DNA of 50,694 nt. It comes from Spartobacteria bacterium (lineage in GTDB: Bacteria > Verrucomicrobiota > Verrucomicrobiia > Chthoniobacterales > Chthoniobacteraceae). The notes beneath the pieces were generated by a model. The model was not told the DNA's origin, searched no databases, and saw only the letters and a list, made by a program, of their open reading frames with translations. How positions within the stretch are numbered: the first letter of the stretch is position 1; each line of letters starts with the position of its first letter. The DNA is taken from assembly GCA_021324825.1 (NCBI GenBank), contig JAJPII010000038.1:1-50694 (forward strand). Direction: 5' to 3'. The position numbers and the translations under genes are program-made. Of the stretch, positions 9,115 through 17,851 are shown one piece after another.

Positions 9115-9294
9115 CTATTTCGTTTCGGACGGCGGCTTCGCCCCCGGCTCCGAGTTCTCAAGCATCGGCCCGGTGCGCTTCGGCTCGGGCCTTACCCCCT
9201 CCTCCTTGGCGCTGTTCAGGAGGGCGAGGTCGGAAACAGGATGACGTTCGCACCCGGTGAAGGCCAGGAGGACAAGCAAAAGATACCGCTTCAT
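9115..9294 (-). CDS. small lipoprotein (59 aa)
   Basis: The product starts MKRYLLLVLLAFTGC, a short lipoprotein signal peptide with a lipobox-like FTGC ending at Cys15. The mature part is about 45 residues, rich in Pro, Lys and Glu (PEPKRTGPMLENSEPGAKPP), and probably disordered. It is expected to be lipid-anchored in the periplasm. Two starts are possible, at 9303 and 9294; I prefer the second because it places Lys-Arg directly after Met. It lies 29 bases upstream of dgkA on the same strand and is divergent from ychF. Function is unknown. Confidence 0.6.
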   Translation of the reverse strand: MKRYLLLVLLAFTGCERHPVSDLALLNSAKEEGVRPEPKRTGPMLENSEPGAKPPSETK

Positions 9295-9386
9295 AGGAGC
9301 CATTTAAGATAGTGCGCGCACGAACCGGGCGGCAAGGCATTATTTTGCGTGCGGCTGGAGATGCGGTCGGCTAGGTTGCCCTTCCC

Positions 9387-10556
9387 ATGTTAAGCGCAGG
9401 CATTGCCGGTTTGCCGAACGTCGGCAAGTCCACCCTCTTCAACGCCGTCACCCGCACGCGGAAGGCGGCGGCGGCCAATTACCCCTTCTGCACCATCGAC
9501 CCGAACGTGGGGATCGTCATCGTGCCCGACCCGCGGTTGGATGCGCTGGCAAAGCTCTCCCATTCCAAGAAGGTCGTGCCGGCGGCCATTGAGTTCGTCG
9601 ACATCGCCGGGCTGGTGAAAGGCGCGAGCCAGGGCGAAGGCCTGGGCAACCAGTTTCTCAGCCACATCCGCGAAGTCCACGCCATCGTGCAGGTCGTCCG
9701 CTGCTTCGAGGACGCGGATGTCCACCACGTCAGCGGCTCGGTCGATCCCATCCGCGACATCGAAGTCATCAACACGGAACTCGTCCTCTCCGACCTCGCC
9801 ACTCTCCAGAAGCGGAAAGAGCGCGTCACGAAAAACGCGCGCACGGGCGACAAAGCCGCCAAGGCCGAAATGGGCGTCCTGGAAAAGTTGATCCCGGCGC
9901 TCGACGCGGGCACGCCCGCGCACGTCGTAACCCTGTCGCCGGAAGAGGCGAAGATCGCCCGCGAGTTTTCCCTGTTGACCTCCAAGCCGACCCTCTTCGC
10001 GTGCAACGTCGCGGAGGCCGATCTCGCCACCCTCGGCGCCGAGATGGACGCCGCGGAGGAACAGGAAGGCGGCCTGCCCAAGGACACCCTGGAAATCCAC
10101 CCCGCGGCGCTCCACGTCAAAGCGGTGCGCGACTACGTCCGCACGCACCTGGCCACGGAAGCCATCGTCATCAGCGCGCAGATCGAAAGCGAACTGGTCG
10201 ACCTCCCCCCCGCCGAAGCCGCCGAATACCTGAAAGACCTCGGCGTGGCGGGCAGCGGCGTCGATTCGCTCATCCGGGCTGTCTATCACCTGCTGGGCCT
10301 GCGAACCTATCTCACCACCGGCGAAACGGAAACCCGCGCATGGACCATCCACGCCGGAGACAAAGCCCCGGCGGCGGCGGGCGTCATCCATTCGGACTTC
10401 GAGCGCGGCTTCATCGCGGCGGAAACCGTCCACTTCGACGACCTTGTGCGGCTCGGCTCAACCGCCAAGGCGCGGGAAGCGGGCAAGCTGCGGATCGAAG
10501 GCAAGGAGTACGTCGTGCAGGACGGCGACGTCATTGAGTTCCGGTTCAACGTGTAG
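9387..10556 (+). CDS. ychF: redox-regulated P-loop ATPase YchF (Obg family)
   Basis: The Obg-like ATPase YchF binds ribosomes and ATP and acts in stress and translation control. The 389-residue product has the P-loop GLPNVGKST near residues 8-16, the G3 motif DIAGLVKGAS, an Asn-Val-Ala-Glu G4 variant characteristic of ATP preference, and the C-terminal TGS domain ending in YVVQDGDVIEFRFNV. The family is normally about 363 residues. Here an extra segment of about 25 residues, rich in Ala and Glu (AEMDAAEEQEGGLPKDTLE), sits just after the G4 motif. It is monocistronic, and its last 11 bases overlap the end of the degraded toxin gene on the other strand. Confidence 0.96.
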   Translation: MLSAGIAGLPNVGKSTLFNAVTRTRKAAAANYPFCTIDPNVGIVIVPDPRLDALAKLSHSKKVVPAAIEFVDIAGLVKGASQGEGLGNQFLSHIREVHAIVQVVRCFEDADVHHVSGSVDPIRDIEVINTELVLSDLATLQKRKERVTKNARTGDKAAKAEMGVLEKLIPALDAGTPAHVVTLSPEEAKIAREFSLLTSKPTLFACNVAEADLATLGAEMDAAEEQEGGLPKDTLEIHPAALHVKAVRDYVRTHLATEAIVISAQIESELVDLPPAEAAEYLKDLGVAGSGVDSLIRAVYHLLGLRTYLTTGETETRAWTIHAGDKAPAAAGVIHSDFERGFIAAETVHFDDLVRLGSTAKAREAGKLRIEGKEYVVQDGDVIEFRFNV

Positions 10557-11023
10557 TCAACCTATCACGGCGATCTGACCAAAAGAGGTTCCTCGCCATT
10601 CTTGCATTCTTGCGGTAAACGCGGAAATGAGAATCGACGGTGAGCACCTCTGAATACTCATGGATTTCTGATAATCTTACGATACACGCATCCGCGAACG
10701 ACATCGGAAGATTTTGGTACTTGCGAATCAGTGAGACTACCTCACGGAGGTTTGCCATCGTGGCAAACTCGGAATGGATCGCTCCCGAAGCCAGAATGTC
10801 GGCGAGACGATGGGTTCCCGTCTTGTCCTTGGATGCGAGCCGAACCCTTGCATATAGTCGGGTTTGAAGAGAGGTCTGGCGGCAAGGCCGTTGGTTCGGT
10901 GCAGGGATCGTTCAGAATCGTCGGCGGTCGTTGTTGAAACCGTCTTTCGATGGCGAGTTTAATTCGCACGCAGTCTCCGTTTTCCAAATTGGGGATTTCC
11001 GCGAGGATGTCGTGTACCCTCAT
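10546..11023 (-). pseudogene. degraded vapBC-like toxin-antitoxin remnant
   Basis: At the 5' end (ATG at 11021-11023) about 33 codons resemble the start of a small antitoxin (MRVHDILAEIP, then IERR). The frame then runs on as nonsense to 10742. In another frame, ending at 10546, the C-terminal half of a PIN-domain toxin is readable: RKYQNLPMSFADACIVRLSE and VLTVDSHFRVYRKN, which keep the last two acidic metal ligands. The N-terminal half with the first catalytic Asp is missing, and no start precedes the toxin frame after a TGA. The span of 478 bases is too short for a full pair, so I infer an internal deletion plus frameshift. The intact downstream part (10546-10758) could still be translated as a fragment. 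Confidence 0.65.
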
Positions 11024-11135
11024 GAGTTCAGATTAACCCGCGAAATGGGGGATTGCGAGGAGCTCCATGCCGGCGGAAAGCGGTTGACGCATCTTGAATC
11101 CCTCCGCGCCCGCGCCATACTACCGTTCGATCCCC

Positions 11136-12059
11136 ATGCACATCCAGGACATCCTCGCGGCCAACCCCACCACGTTTTCCTTCGAGTTCTTTCCGCCGAA
11201 GACGCCGGAGACCGCGGAGAGCCTTTACCAGACCATTCGCGAGCTGGAGGCGTACCTGCCGCACTTCGTCAGCGTTACGTACGGGGCGGGCGGGTCGACC
11301 AGGGAGTTGACGCATGACCTGGTTGTCCGCATCCAGGGAACGACCAAGCTTAATCCGATCCCGCACCTGACTTGCGTCTGCCATTCCGAGGAGGAGATCG
11401 CGGGCATCCTGCAACGGTACGCGGGTAATGCGGTGGGGAATATTCTCGCGCTGGGGGGCGATCCGCCAAGGAAGGATGGGTATCGCAAGGAGGATGACCG
11501 GTTCCAGCATGCGGTCGATCTGGTGAAGTTCATCCGCAGGTTCAATGACTCCGGCGCGCACCCCGACCGGCGCGGGTTCGGCGTCGGCGTCGCGGGTTTT
11601 CCGGAGGGGCATCCCGCCACGCCGAACCGGCTGAAGGAGATGGATCATTTGAAGGAAAAGGTCGACGCGGGCGCGGACTACATCGTGACCCAGCTCTTTT
11701 TCGACAATCGCGATTTCCTGGATTTCCGCGACCGGTGCGAGCTGGCCGGCATCCATGCGCCGATCATCGCGGGAATCATGCCGATCACGTCGGCGAGCGG
11801 GTTGCGTCGCATGGCCGATCTCGCGGGCGGCGCGCGTTTCCCGGCGAAGCTGCTCCGCGCGCTCCAGCGCTGCCAGGATGACGCCGAAGCCGTCGCCCGC
11901 GTCGGCATCCACTACGCCTCCGAGCAATGCCACGACTTGCTGGAGAACGAGGTGCGCGGCATCCACTTTTATACCTTGAACCGGTCGGACGCGACCCGGC
12001 AGATTTTCGCCAGCCTCGGCATTCAGAACTCGCGATTTGCGGAAGCGCCCGCCATGTGA
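11136..12059 (+). CDS. metF: 5,10-methylenetetrahydrofolate reductase
   Basis: MetF reduces 5,10-methylene-THF to 5-methyl-THF with an FAD cofactor, supplying the methyl group for methionine synthesis. The 307-residue TIM-barrel product has the N-terminal family block FSFEFFPPKT with its catalytic Glu, then SVTYGAGGS, HLTCVCHSEEEI, NILALGGDPP and the C-terminal GIHFYTLNRS. Length is normal for the bacterial enzyme. The ATG at 11136 is preferred over a TTG at 11094, which would add 14 residues without family similarity. A hypothetical gene follows after 12 bases and may be co-transcribed. No methionine riboswitch is recognisable upstream. Confidence 0.95.
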   Translation: MHIQDILAANPTTFSFEFFPPKTPETAESLYQTIRELEAYLPHFVSVTYGAGGSTRELTHDLVVRIQGTTKLNPIPHLTCVCHSEEEIAGILQRYAGNAVGNILALGGDPPRKDGYRKEDDRFQHAVDLVKFIRRFNDSGAHPDRRGFGVGVAGFPEGHPATPNRLKEMDHLKEKVDAGADYIVTQLFFDNRDFLDFRDRCELAGIHAPIIAGIMPITSASGLRRMADLAGGARFPAKLLRALQRCQDDAEAVARVGIHYASEQCHDLLENEVRGIHFYTLNRSDATRQIFASLGIQNSRFAEAPAM

Positions 12060-12071
12060 TTTGACTTAACC

Positions 12072-12452
12072 ATGAACGACACAAAACAAGCCGCCCTCAT
12101 CCCCTTCGAACTGCACACGGAAGCCGTTTTGACCGATCCTTCCGCCAATCCGTTCAAGCTCGTGGTCGATCCCGTGATGCGGATGAAACTGAGAAAGGCG
12201 CTCTTCGATCTCATCGAGAACCACGACCAGGAAATGGCGAACTACGTCGCCAACGGGAAGCTCGAGCTCGATTCGTACAAGGAATACATCGAGATATTCG
12301 CCCGCAGCCTGCGCGAGACGATGCACAGCGTCGAAGGAATCGGCTATCTCCTGGAGCAATGCGGTTTCCGGGTCGATCCGAAGGAAATCAACCTGCAACC
12401 GGAGACCCGCTGGAAAAAGACGAAGAAGACCGGGATGGTCGCGCCGGATTGA
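12072..12452 (+). CDS. conserved-looking hypothetical protein (126 aa)
   Basis: A soluble, largely helical protein of 126 residues without signal peptide or membrane span. Acidic and hydrophobic heptad-like stretches (KALFDLIENHDQEMANYVAN and YKEYIEIFARSLRETMH) suggest a helical bundle, and the C-terminus is basic (RWKKTKKTG). I do not recognise a family. It starts 12 bases after metF, and its stop overlaps the TTG start proposed for the next gene (TTGA), which suggests translation from one message. Function is unknown. Confidence 0.6.
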   Translation: MNDTKQAALIPFELHTEAVLTDPSANPFKLVVDPVMRMKLRKALFDLIENHDQEMANYVANGKLELDSYKEYIEIFARSLRETMHSVEGIGYLLEQCGFRVDPKEINLQPETRWKKTKKTGMVAPD

Positions 12453-13975
12453 ACCGGACTAAAACACGCGCCTGCGGGGTTTATTGGGGCGTCGTGGCGC
12501 TGCTTTTTGGCGCGGGGGCGTACCAGCGCTTCGTTTCGCTGCCCTCCACGCCGTTCAGCGACCCGGACACCTGGGGATATCTTTACCCCGCTTTGTCGGG
12601 TCTCACGAAGGGGGTGTTCGTTCATACGTACGGGCGGACTTTTGTCTATCCGCTCTTTGTTTACGGAGTCCTGCGGCTGTTCCATGACTTCGCCTTTATA
12701 AGCGTCCTCCAGCATCTGCTCGGGCTGGGCGCCGGCGCTTTCCTGCTCGCTTCCTGGCGGATGATTTCTCCGCCGGATTCCGTGCGGGCGTGGCGCATGG
12801 CGCTCGGGCTTGTCGCGCTGGCGGTGTTCCTCCTCTCCAAGACTTCGCTCCTGATGGAACACTCCATCCGGCCCGAGGCGGTGTTCCCGTTCTTCGCGAT
12901 TCTCTGCATCTGGCTTTCCCTGCGGTATGGGCGCTCGCGAAATTTCTTTGGGGGCGCGGCGCTGGTTTATGACGCGATCCTGCTCTATTTCATAAAGCCC
13001 GCGTGGGGATTCGGGGTTTTGTTCGCCATCCTGCCCGTGCTCGTGATCGAGGGCCGCGTTGTCTTCAAGGTTTCGGTCCTGCTTGTTCCAATGTTCATCG
13101 CCTATTGGACGCTCCAGGTTCCCGAGAGAAGATTGGTCGAGAAATACGATCCGCGCGCGGATCGCTTCCTGCCGTCGCTATTGCTTTCCGTGCATGCCGA
13201 CATGATCCGCGATGAAATGGCGCGCGATCTCACGGCGGTTCCCGCGACGGAGCGGCAGGTTTTGGAAAAGGTCATCGCGCTCATCGACGCGGAGATCAGG
13301 CGCAACGCCCCGAACAGTTCCAAGCTGGCCGTTAATCCCGATGTTTTTCTTTACGGCAAGGATAACGTCTGCGCCTTGCTGGAGGATCACTTTAAAAATG
13401 ACATCGCCGCCTACCGGGCGTTCTGCTTTTCGTATTACAAGAAGGCGTGGCAGCATCAGCCGGTCAAGATGTCGAGGAAGGCGCTCCGGCAGCTCTACGC
13501 CTTCTATTCGTGGGAAAACCAGGGTTATGACGCGAGCATGAAGGCAGTCATCAGCGACAAGGACACTGCCGTGAGAACAATGAACGCGCTGAAAGACCTG
13601 CCCGTTCCGTGCCCTCCTTACGACAGCTACCGCGCGGCGAGCGGCGGGTTGGAAAAATCCAAGGGTTACTGGCGGCAGTTTATCCCGGTCAGCCTGTTGA
13701 GCATGATTCTGTACGGCTGCTTCCCGTTCGTCATTCTGTGCGGCGTGCTCGTCTCCTGTTTCTGGCGAAACGCCCTGTCGTATTGGACGCTCTATTTTTG
13801 TTCCTATAACTTCGGGAATTGCCTGACCATCGCCGTCGTCCACAACATGCAGGTGGGGCGTTATGTGAAGAACCAGCTCATCTTCACCGTCCTGTCGGAA
13901 TGTTGCGCGCTGCTGCTTATAGCGGCTGCTGTTGCGCGAGGCCGTCGAGCAGCGCCCAGAGCGCCTTCCTCGTAG
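12449..13975 (+). CDS. polytopic membrane protein, GT-C glycosyltransferase-like
   Basis: A roughly 508-residue inner-membrane protein with about nine or ten hydrophobic spans. The first extracytoplasmic loop contains SDPDTWGYLYP, which fits the acidic motif that many GT-C lipid-linked sugar transferases carry in this place. A soluble insert with charged residues (about residues 205-365) separates the two membrane parts. No named family is certain. The start is unclear; I chose the TTG at 12449, which overlaps the previous stop, over an ATG at 12359 buried in that gene. Its 3' end overlaps the opposing amidotransferase gene by 59 bases. Confidence 0.55.
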   Translation: MNRTKTRACGVYWGVVALLFGAGAYQRFVSLPSTPFSDPDTWGYLYPALSGLTKGVFVHTYGRTFVYPLFVYGVLRLFHDFAFISVLQHLLGLGAGAFLLASWRMISPPDSVRAWRMALGLVALAVFLLSKTSLLMEHSIRPEAVFPFFAILCIWLSLRYGRSRNFFGGAALVYDAILLYFIKPAWGFGVLFAILPVLVIEGRVVFKVSVLLVPMFIAYWTLQVPERRLVEKYDPRADRFLPSLLLSVHADMIRDEMARDLTAVPATERQVLEKVIALIDAEIRRNAPNSSKLAVNPDVFLYGKDNVCALLEDHFKNDIAAYRAFCFSYYKKAWQHQPVKMSRKALRQLYAFYSWENQGYDASMKAVISDKDTAVRTMNALKDLPVPCPPYDSYRAASGGLEKSKGYWRQFIPVSLLSMILYGCFPFVILCGVLVSCFWRNALSYWTLYFCSYNFGNCLTIAVVHNMQVGRYVKNQLIFTVLSECCALLLIAAAVARGRRAAPRAPSS

Positions 13976-14612
13976 CGGGCACATGGCTCTCGCAGGCGCG
14001 GAGGGCTTCGGGCGGCTGGATGAATCTCCCGGAGCCGTAGTCGCCGTCGCCGAGGAACAGGTCGATATCCTCGCGGGCGACTTCTATGTGGAACTGCAAG
14101 GCCGCCACGCGCTCGCCGTGGAGAAACGCCTGGTTTTGGCAAACGACGGTGGAGGCCAGGCATTCCGAACCCGCGGGCAGGTTGAAGGTGTCTCCGTGCC
14201 AATGGAGCGCCGTGAGTTCCCGCGGAAAATGCTTGAATGCCGGGTGTTTGCGCGCGGCGTGGTGAAGTTCCACCGGGAACCAGCCGATTTCGATTTCCGG
14301 GTTCTGGAAGACCTTCGCCCCGAGCACGTCGGCTATCAGTTGCGCGCCGAGGCAGATGCCAAGGACGATCTTTCCCTGACTAATCGCGGCCTGGATAAAC
14401 AGCTTCTCCTTCACCAGCCACGGGTAGTCGCGGTGCTGATAGATATTCATCGCCCCGCCCATGATGACGAGGAAGTCGAACGCTTCGACGGCGGGCAGCG
14501 GGTCGCCCCGGTATAAATGCGAACCCGCCAGCGGGAACCCTTTTTCGCGCGCCCAATCCGCGATCATCCCCGGGCCTTCGGAGGCGCCGTGCTGAAGGTA
14601 ATGAATGTGCAC
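13917..14612 (-). CDS. class I glutamine amidotransferase domain protein
   Basis: A 231-residue stand-alone GATase1 domain. The nucleophile elbow is GICLGAQLIA with C87, and the partner His and Glu are in LQFHIE (H175, E177), so the catalytic triad is complete. Such free-standing proteins, often annotated GuaA-like, hydrolyse glutamine or act as gamma-glutamyl peptidases; the acceptor domain is absent. The start is a GTG (14610-14612), giving MHIHYLQH, the usual opening beta strand. It is transcribed towards the GT-C-like gene and divergently from the pyruvate dehydrogenase genes. Substrate cannot be told from sequence. Confidence 0.85.
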   Translation of the reverse strand: MHIHYLQHGASEGPGMIADWAREKGFPLAGSHLYRGDPLPAVEAFDFLVIMGGAMNIYQHRDYPWLVKEKLFIQAAISQGKIVLGICLGAQLIADVLGAKVFQNPEIEIGWFPVELHHAARKHPAFKHFPRELTALHWHGDTFNLPAGSECLASTVVCQNQAFLHGERVAALQFHIEVAREDIDLFLGDGDYGSGRFIQPPEALRACESHVPATRKALWALLDGLAQQQPL

Positions 14613-14665
14613 GACGTGATTTTAATGCGATTGTCAAACGCCCGCCGATGGGGATAGGATTCGGC

Positions 14666-15694
14666 ATGGTTCAAGCCATGGTAACTCCGGCGACAGGGGC
14701 CGGATCGCTGAAGGAGACGTATCTCGGCGCGTATCGCTGGATGTTGCTCGCGCGCGTTTCGGAAGAAAAATACGCCAGCCTTTACCGTGGAGGGAAAATC
14801 CACGGCAGCGTATTCCTCGGCAAAGGCCAGGAGGCGTTGAGCGTCTCCATCGCGGTGAATTTGCGCAAGGGGGATATATTCTCCCCGCTCATACGCGACC
14901 AGGCGGGGCGGCTGGCATTCGGCGAGAGCCTGCTGGATTCCACCCGGGCTTACCTCGGCTCGCGGCTGGGGGCGATGCGCGGACGCGACGGCAACATCCA
15001 CCGCGGCCGTCCGCGCGATGGGTATTTCGCCATGATCAGCCATCTCGGAGCGATGATTCCCGCGGTCGCGGGGGCGCTGCTCGCGCGGCGGATGAAGGGG
15101 ATGACGGGCGCCGTGGGCGCGACCACCATCGGCGAAGGCGGCACTTCGACCGGGGCGTTTCACGAAGGGGTAAACCTCGCGGCGGTCGAGCAGCTTCCGC
15201 TGGTCATCGTCATCGCCAATAACCAATACGCCTATTCCACGCCGGCCTCCAAGCAGTTCGCCTGCGGCGATCTCGTCGACAAGGCGGCGGGCTATGGCAT
15301 CGCGGGCCATTCGGTCGACGGGACGGACCTGGCCGCGTGCCTGGAGACTCTTCGGAAAGCCGTCGGCGCCGCACGCGACGGCGGCGGGCCGCAAATGGTC
15401 GTCGCCTCCTTGCTTCGCCTGGCGGGCCACGGCGAACACGATGATTTCCGCTACGTGGACCCGGAGTTGCGGCGGACGGCGCTGGGGCGCGATTGTCTCG
15501 AAGCGGCCGAAGCCGCGCTCCTGGAAAAACGGTGGGCGACGCCGAAGGAAATCGCCGCGTGGCGGGCGGAAGCGGCGCGGCAAGTGGATGAAACGGTGGC
15601 CGCGGTGCAGCGCGAACCGCTCCCGAATCCCGACGAAGAGGATTGGTGCGCGCTTTCCTCGAAACGCCTGGTTGACGGTTTCACCACCGAATGA
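14666..15694 (+). CDS. pdhA: pyruvate dehydrogenase E1 component, alpha subunit
   Basis: With the beta subunit it decarboxylates a 2-oxoacid on thiamine diphosphate and passes the acyl group to lipoyl-E2. The ThDP/Mg motif is GEGGTSTGAFHEG (156-168) closing with NN (185-186), and the active-site loop region contains RDGNIHRG. I chose ATG 14666 because AGGA lies 6 bases upstream; ATGs at 14648 and 14678 are alternatives. The gene overlaps E1 beta by 4 bases (ATGA), and E2 follows. Pyruvate is the likeliest substrate, but branched-chain or acetoin dehydrogenases share the architecture and cannot be excluded. Confidence 0.9.
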   Translation: MVQAMVTPATGAGSLKETYLGAYRWMLLARVSEEKYASLYRGGKIHGSVFLGKGQEALSVSIAVNLRKGDIFSPLIRDQAGRLAFGESLLDSTRAYLGSRLGAMRGRDGNIHRGRPRDGYFAMISHLGAMIPAVAGALLARRMKGMTGAVGATTIGEGGTSTGAFHEGVNLAAVEQLPLVIVIANNQYAYSTPASKQFACGDLVDKAAGYGIAGHSVDGTDLAACLETLRKAVGAARDGGGPQMVVASLLRLAGHGEHDDFRYVDPELRRTALGRDCLEAAEAALLEKRWATPKEIAAWRAEAARQVDETVAAVQREPLPNPDEEDWCALSSKRLVDGFTTE

Positions 15695-16656
15695 GCATCA
15701 CCTACCTCGAAGCCATAAGGGAAGCGCAGGCCAAAGCCCTGGCGGATGATCCGCGTGTCTTCCTTTACGGGCAGGACATAGGGAGCTTCGGCGGCGCGTT
15801 CAAGGCCACGAAAAACCTCGCGAAGGAATTTCCCGGGCGCGTGCTCGATTCGACGTTGAGCGAGGATGCGATCATCGGGGCGGCGATCGGGGCGGCCATC
15901 GAAGGGATGCGGCCGATCGTCGAGATGCAATACGCGGATTTCTCGACGGTCGGCTTCAACCAGATCGTCAACCACGCGGCAACGCTGTTCTGGCGGACGG
16001 AGACGCCTTGTCCGATAACCATCCGCCTGCCCTCCGGCGGCACGAACGGGAGCGGCCCGTTCCATAGCCAGAACATGGAGTCGCTCTACGCGCACTACCC
16101 CGGCCTGGTGGTGATGACGCCGGCCACGGTGGAAGACGCCTACAGCATGCTGCTGGAAGCGGTGGCGATAGACGACCCCGTCATTTTCTGCGAACACAAA
16201 TATCTCTACTACCACTTGAAAGCCGACGGCCTGCCGACCGAAGCCGAGCCGGTGGGGAAGGCGAAAATCGCGAGGCCGGGCCGGGACGTGACGGTGGTGG
16301 CCTATAGCGCCATGGTCCACGAAGCGCTGGAGATGGCGCGGGAGCTGGCGACCGAAGGCACTGAAGTCGAAGTGGTGGACCTGCGTTCCGTGAAGCCGCT
16401 CGATACGGATACGGTCCTGGCGTCCGTGGCGCGCACCGGGCGGTTGCTCGCGGTGGGCGAATCTTTTCCCTGGGGAGGCGTGACGGCCGAAGTGGTCGCG
16501 CGCGTGGCCAGCGCGGGCTTCGGCTTGCTCGACGCCGCTCCGCAACGCCTCAACGCCAAGGATACGCCCGTTCCCTTCCACCCGAATCTCTGGGGCACGC
16601 ATCGCCCCACCGCGCGCGCGATAGCCATCGCCGTGCGGGAACTCCTGCGCTCCTGA
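15691..16656 (+). CDS. pdhB: pyruvate dehydrogenase E1 component, beta subunit
   Basis: The 321-residue beta subunit completes the heterotetrameric E1. Family blocks are clear: DPRVFLYGQDIG near residues 20-31, DSTLSEDAIIGAAIGAA with the ThDP-activating Glu, the FMQYADF-like segment EMQYADFSTVGFNQIVNHAA, and the transketolase C-terminal domain with DLRSVKPLDTDTV. The length is typical. The start overlaps the alpha-subunit stop (ATGA) and the E2 gene begins 4 bases after its stop, so the three subunits should be made together. No E3 (lipoamide dehydrogenase) gene is present in the window. Confidence 0.93.
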   Translation: MSITYLEAIREAQAKALADDPRVFLYGQDIGSFGGAFKATKNLAKEFPGRVLDSTLSEDAIIGAAIGAAIEGMRPIVEMQYADFSTVGFNQIVNHAATLFWRTETPCPITIRLPSGGTNGSGPFHSQNMESLYAHYPGLVVMTPATVEDAYSMLLEAVAIDDPVIFCEHKYLYYHLKADGLPTEAEPVGKAKIARPGRDVTVVAYSAMVHEALEMARELATEGTEVEVVDLRSVKPLDTDTVLASVARTGRLLAVGESFPWGGVTAEVVARVASAGFGLLDAAPQRLNAKDTPVPFHPNLWGTHRPTARAIAIAVRELLRS

Positions 16657-16660
16657 TCCT

Positions 16661-17851
16661 ATGCCGCGAATCCCCATCATCATGCCCCAGCTCGGCGAAT
16701 CGATAGCCGAGGCGACCGTCGTCAGCATCGGAATAAAAGCGGGAGACGAAGTCGGCGGAGACCAGGAAGTCATCGAGGTCGAGACCAACAAGGCGGTCAT
16801 GAGCGTCACCACCCCGTGCGCGGGGCGCGTCGAGGAATTGCTGGCGGAGCAAGGGCAGAGCTACCCCGTCGGCGCCACGCTCGGTTACCTGGAAGTGAGC
16901 GCAGAGGACGCCGCCAAGCTCGGGGTTTCCGCGACGGCGCCGCCGCCGCATGCGGCTCACGCGGAAGGCGAGGCGCCCAGGAGGCCCGGTCCGACCGGCG
17001 TCGAGCCCACCTTGCACGGCCTGCCCGTGCCCGCCCACGCGGCGGGCGCCAGCTACATGTCGCCGCGCATGAAGGCTCGGATGAACGATCTCGGACTGCA
17101 CGCCGCCGACCTCTCGGGCATAGCGGGCAGCGGCGCGGCGGGGCGCGTCACGATCGAGGACCTGGAAAAGTTCCTGCGCAATCTCGAGCGGAACAAGATG
17201 ACTCCAGCTTCCAGCATGCGGGTGGCGGTGGCGGACGCCATGCGCCGCAGTTGGACGCGCCCGCTGGCCACCGTCGCGCTCCCGGTCATCCTCGACCCCG
17301 TGCTGGAACACCGGCGCGCTTCCAAGCCGAAAGCGGGGCCGGCGCTGTACGCCTTGCGCGCCCTCGGGATCGCGCTCTCCGAAAACCGGGCGCCGGCGGG
17401 GCGGCTGGTCGGGGACAGGATCGTGCATCCGGCGTCGATCGACATCGGGTTCGCGGTGGAGGCCGAGGATGGCGTGCTGGTGCCCGTGTTGCGCGACGCG
17501 GACCGGACGACGCTGAAGGAACTTGTCTCCCGCTACGATGAACTGGTGGACCTCGCGCGGCAGCGGCGTCTGCCCGCGAGCGCGACCGGCGGCTCCGTGG
17601 CGACGGTGACGAATTTCGGGACATTCGGCCTGACTTGGGCCACGCCCATACCGCTGCCCGAACAAACGCTCGTTCTCGGCATGGGCGCGGGGCGGGTCGC
17701 GCCGAATTGGGACAAGCAGAAAAAACAGTTCCTGCCGGTGACGGAGATCAACCTGACCCTGAGCTTCGATCACCGCGTGCTGGATGGCGGCGCGGCGGGC
17801 AGGCTGCTCGCACGGGTTGCGGCGCTGCTGGCGGCTCCGGAAGAATTGTAG
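16661..17851 (+). CDS. pdhC: dihydrolipoamide acyltransferase, E2 component
   Basis: E2 carries the acyl group on lipoyl-lysine and transfers it to CoA, forming the core of the complex. Domains in order: one lipoyl domain (residues 1-80, lipoylated K44 in VETNKAVMSV), a Pro/Ala-rich linker, the peripheral subunit-binding domain (about 130-170), and the catalytic domain to 396 with DHRVLDGG holding H371 and D375. The catalytic domain lacks the large N-terminal extensions of multi-lipoyl forms. The last 82 bases overlap a minus-strand small gene. Specificity (acetyl versus branched acyl) is not decided by sequence reading alone. Confidence 0.92.
   Translation: MPRIPIIMPQLGESIAEATVVSIGIKAGDEVGGDQEVIEVETNKAVMSVTTPCAGRVEELLAEQGQSYPVGATLGYLEVSAEDAAKLGVSATAPPPHAAHAEGEAPRRPGPTGVEPTLHGLPVPAHAAGASYMSPRMKARMNDLGLHAADLSGIAGSGAAGRVTIEDLEKFLRNLERNKMTPASSMRVAVADAMRRSWTRPLATVALPVILDPVLEHRRASKPKAGPALYALRALGIALSENRAPAGRLVGDRIVHPASIDIGFAVEAEDGVLVPVLRDADRTTLKELVSRYDELVDLARQRRLPASATGGSVATVTNFGTFGLTWATPIPLPEQTLVLGMGAGRVAPNWDKQKKQFLPVTEINLTLSFDHRVLDGGAAGRLLARVAALLAAPEEL

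Noticed and set aside
11084..11121. metF promoter TTGACG ... CATACT
   Set aside because: The spacing of 26 bases is too long for a sigma-70 promoter.
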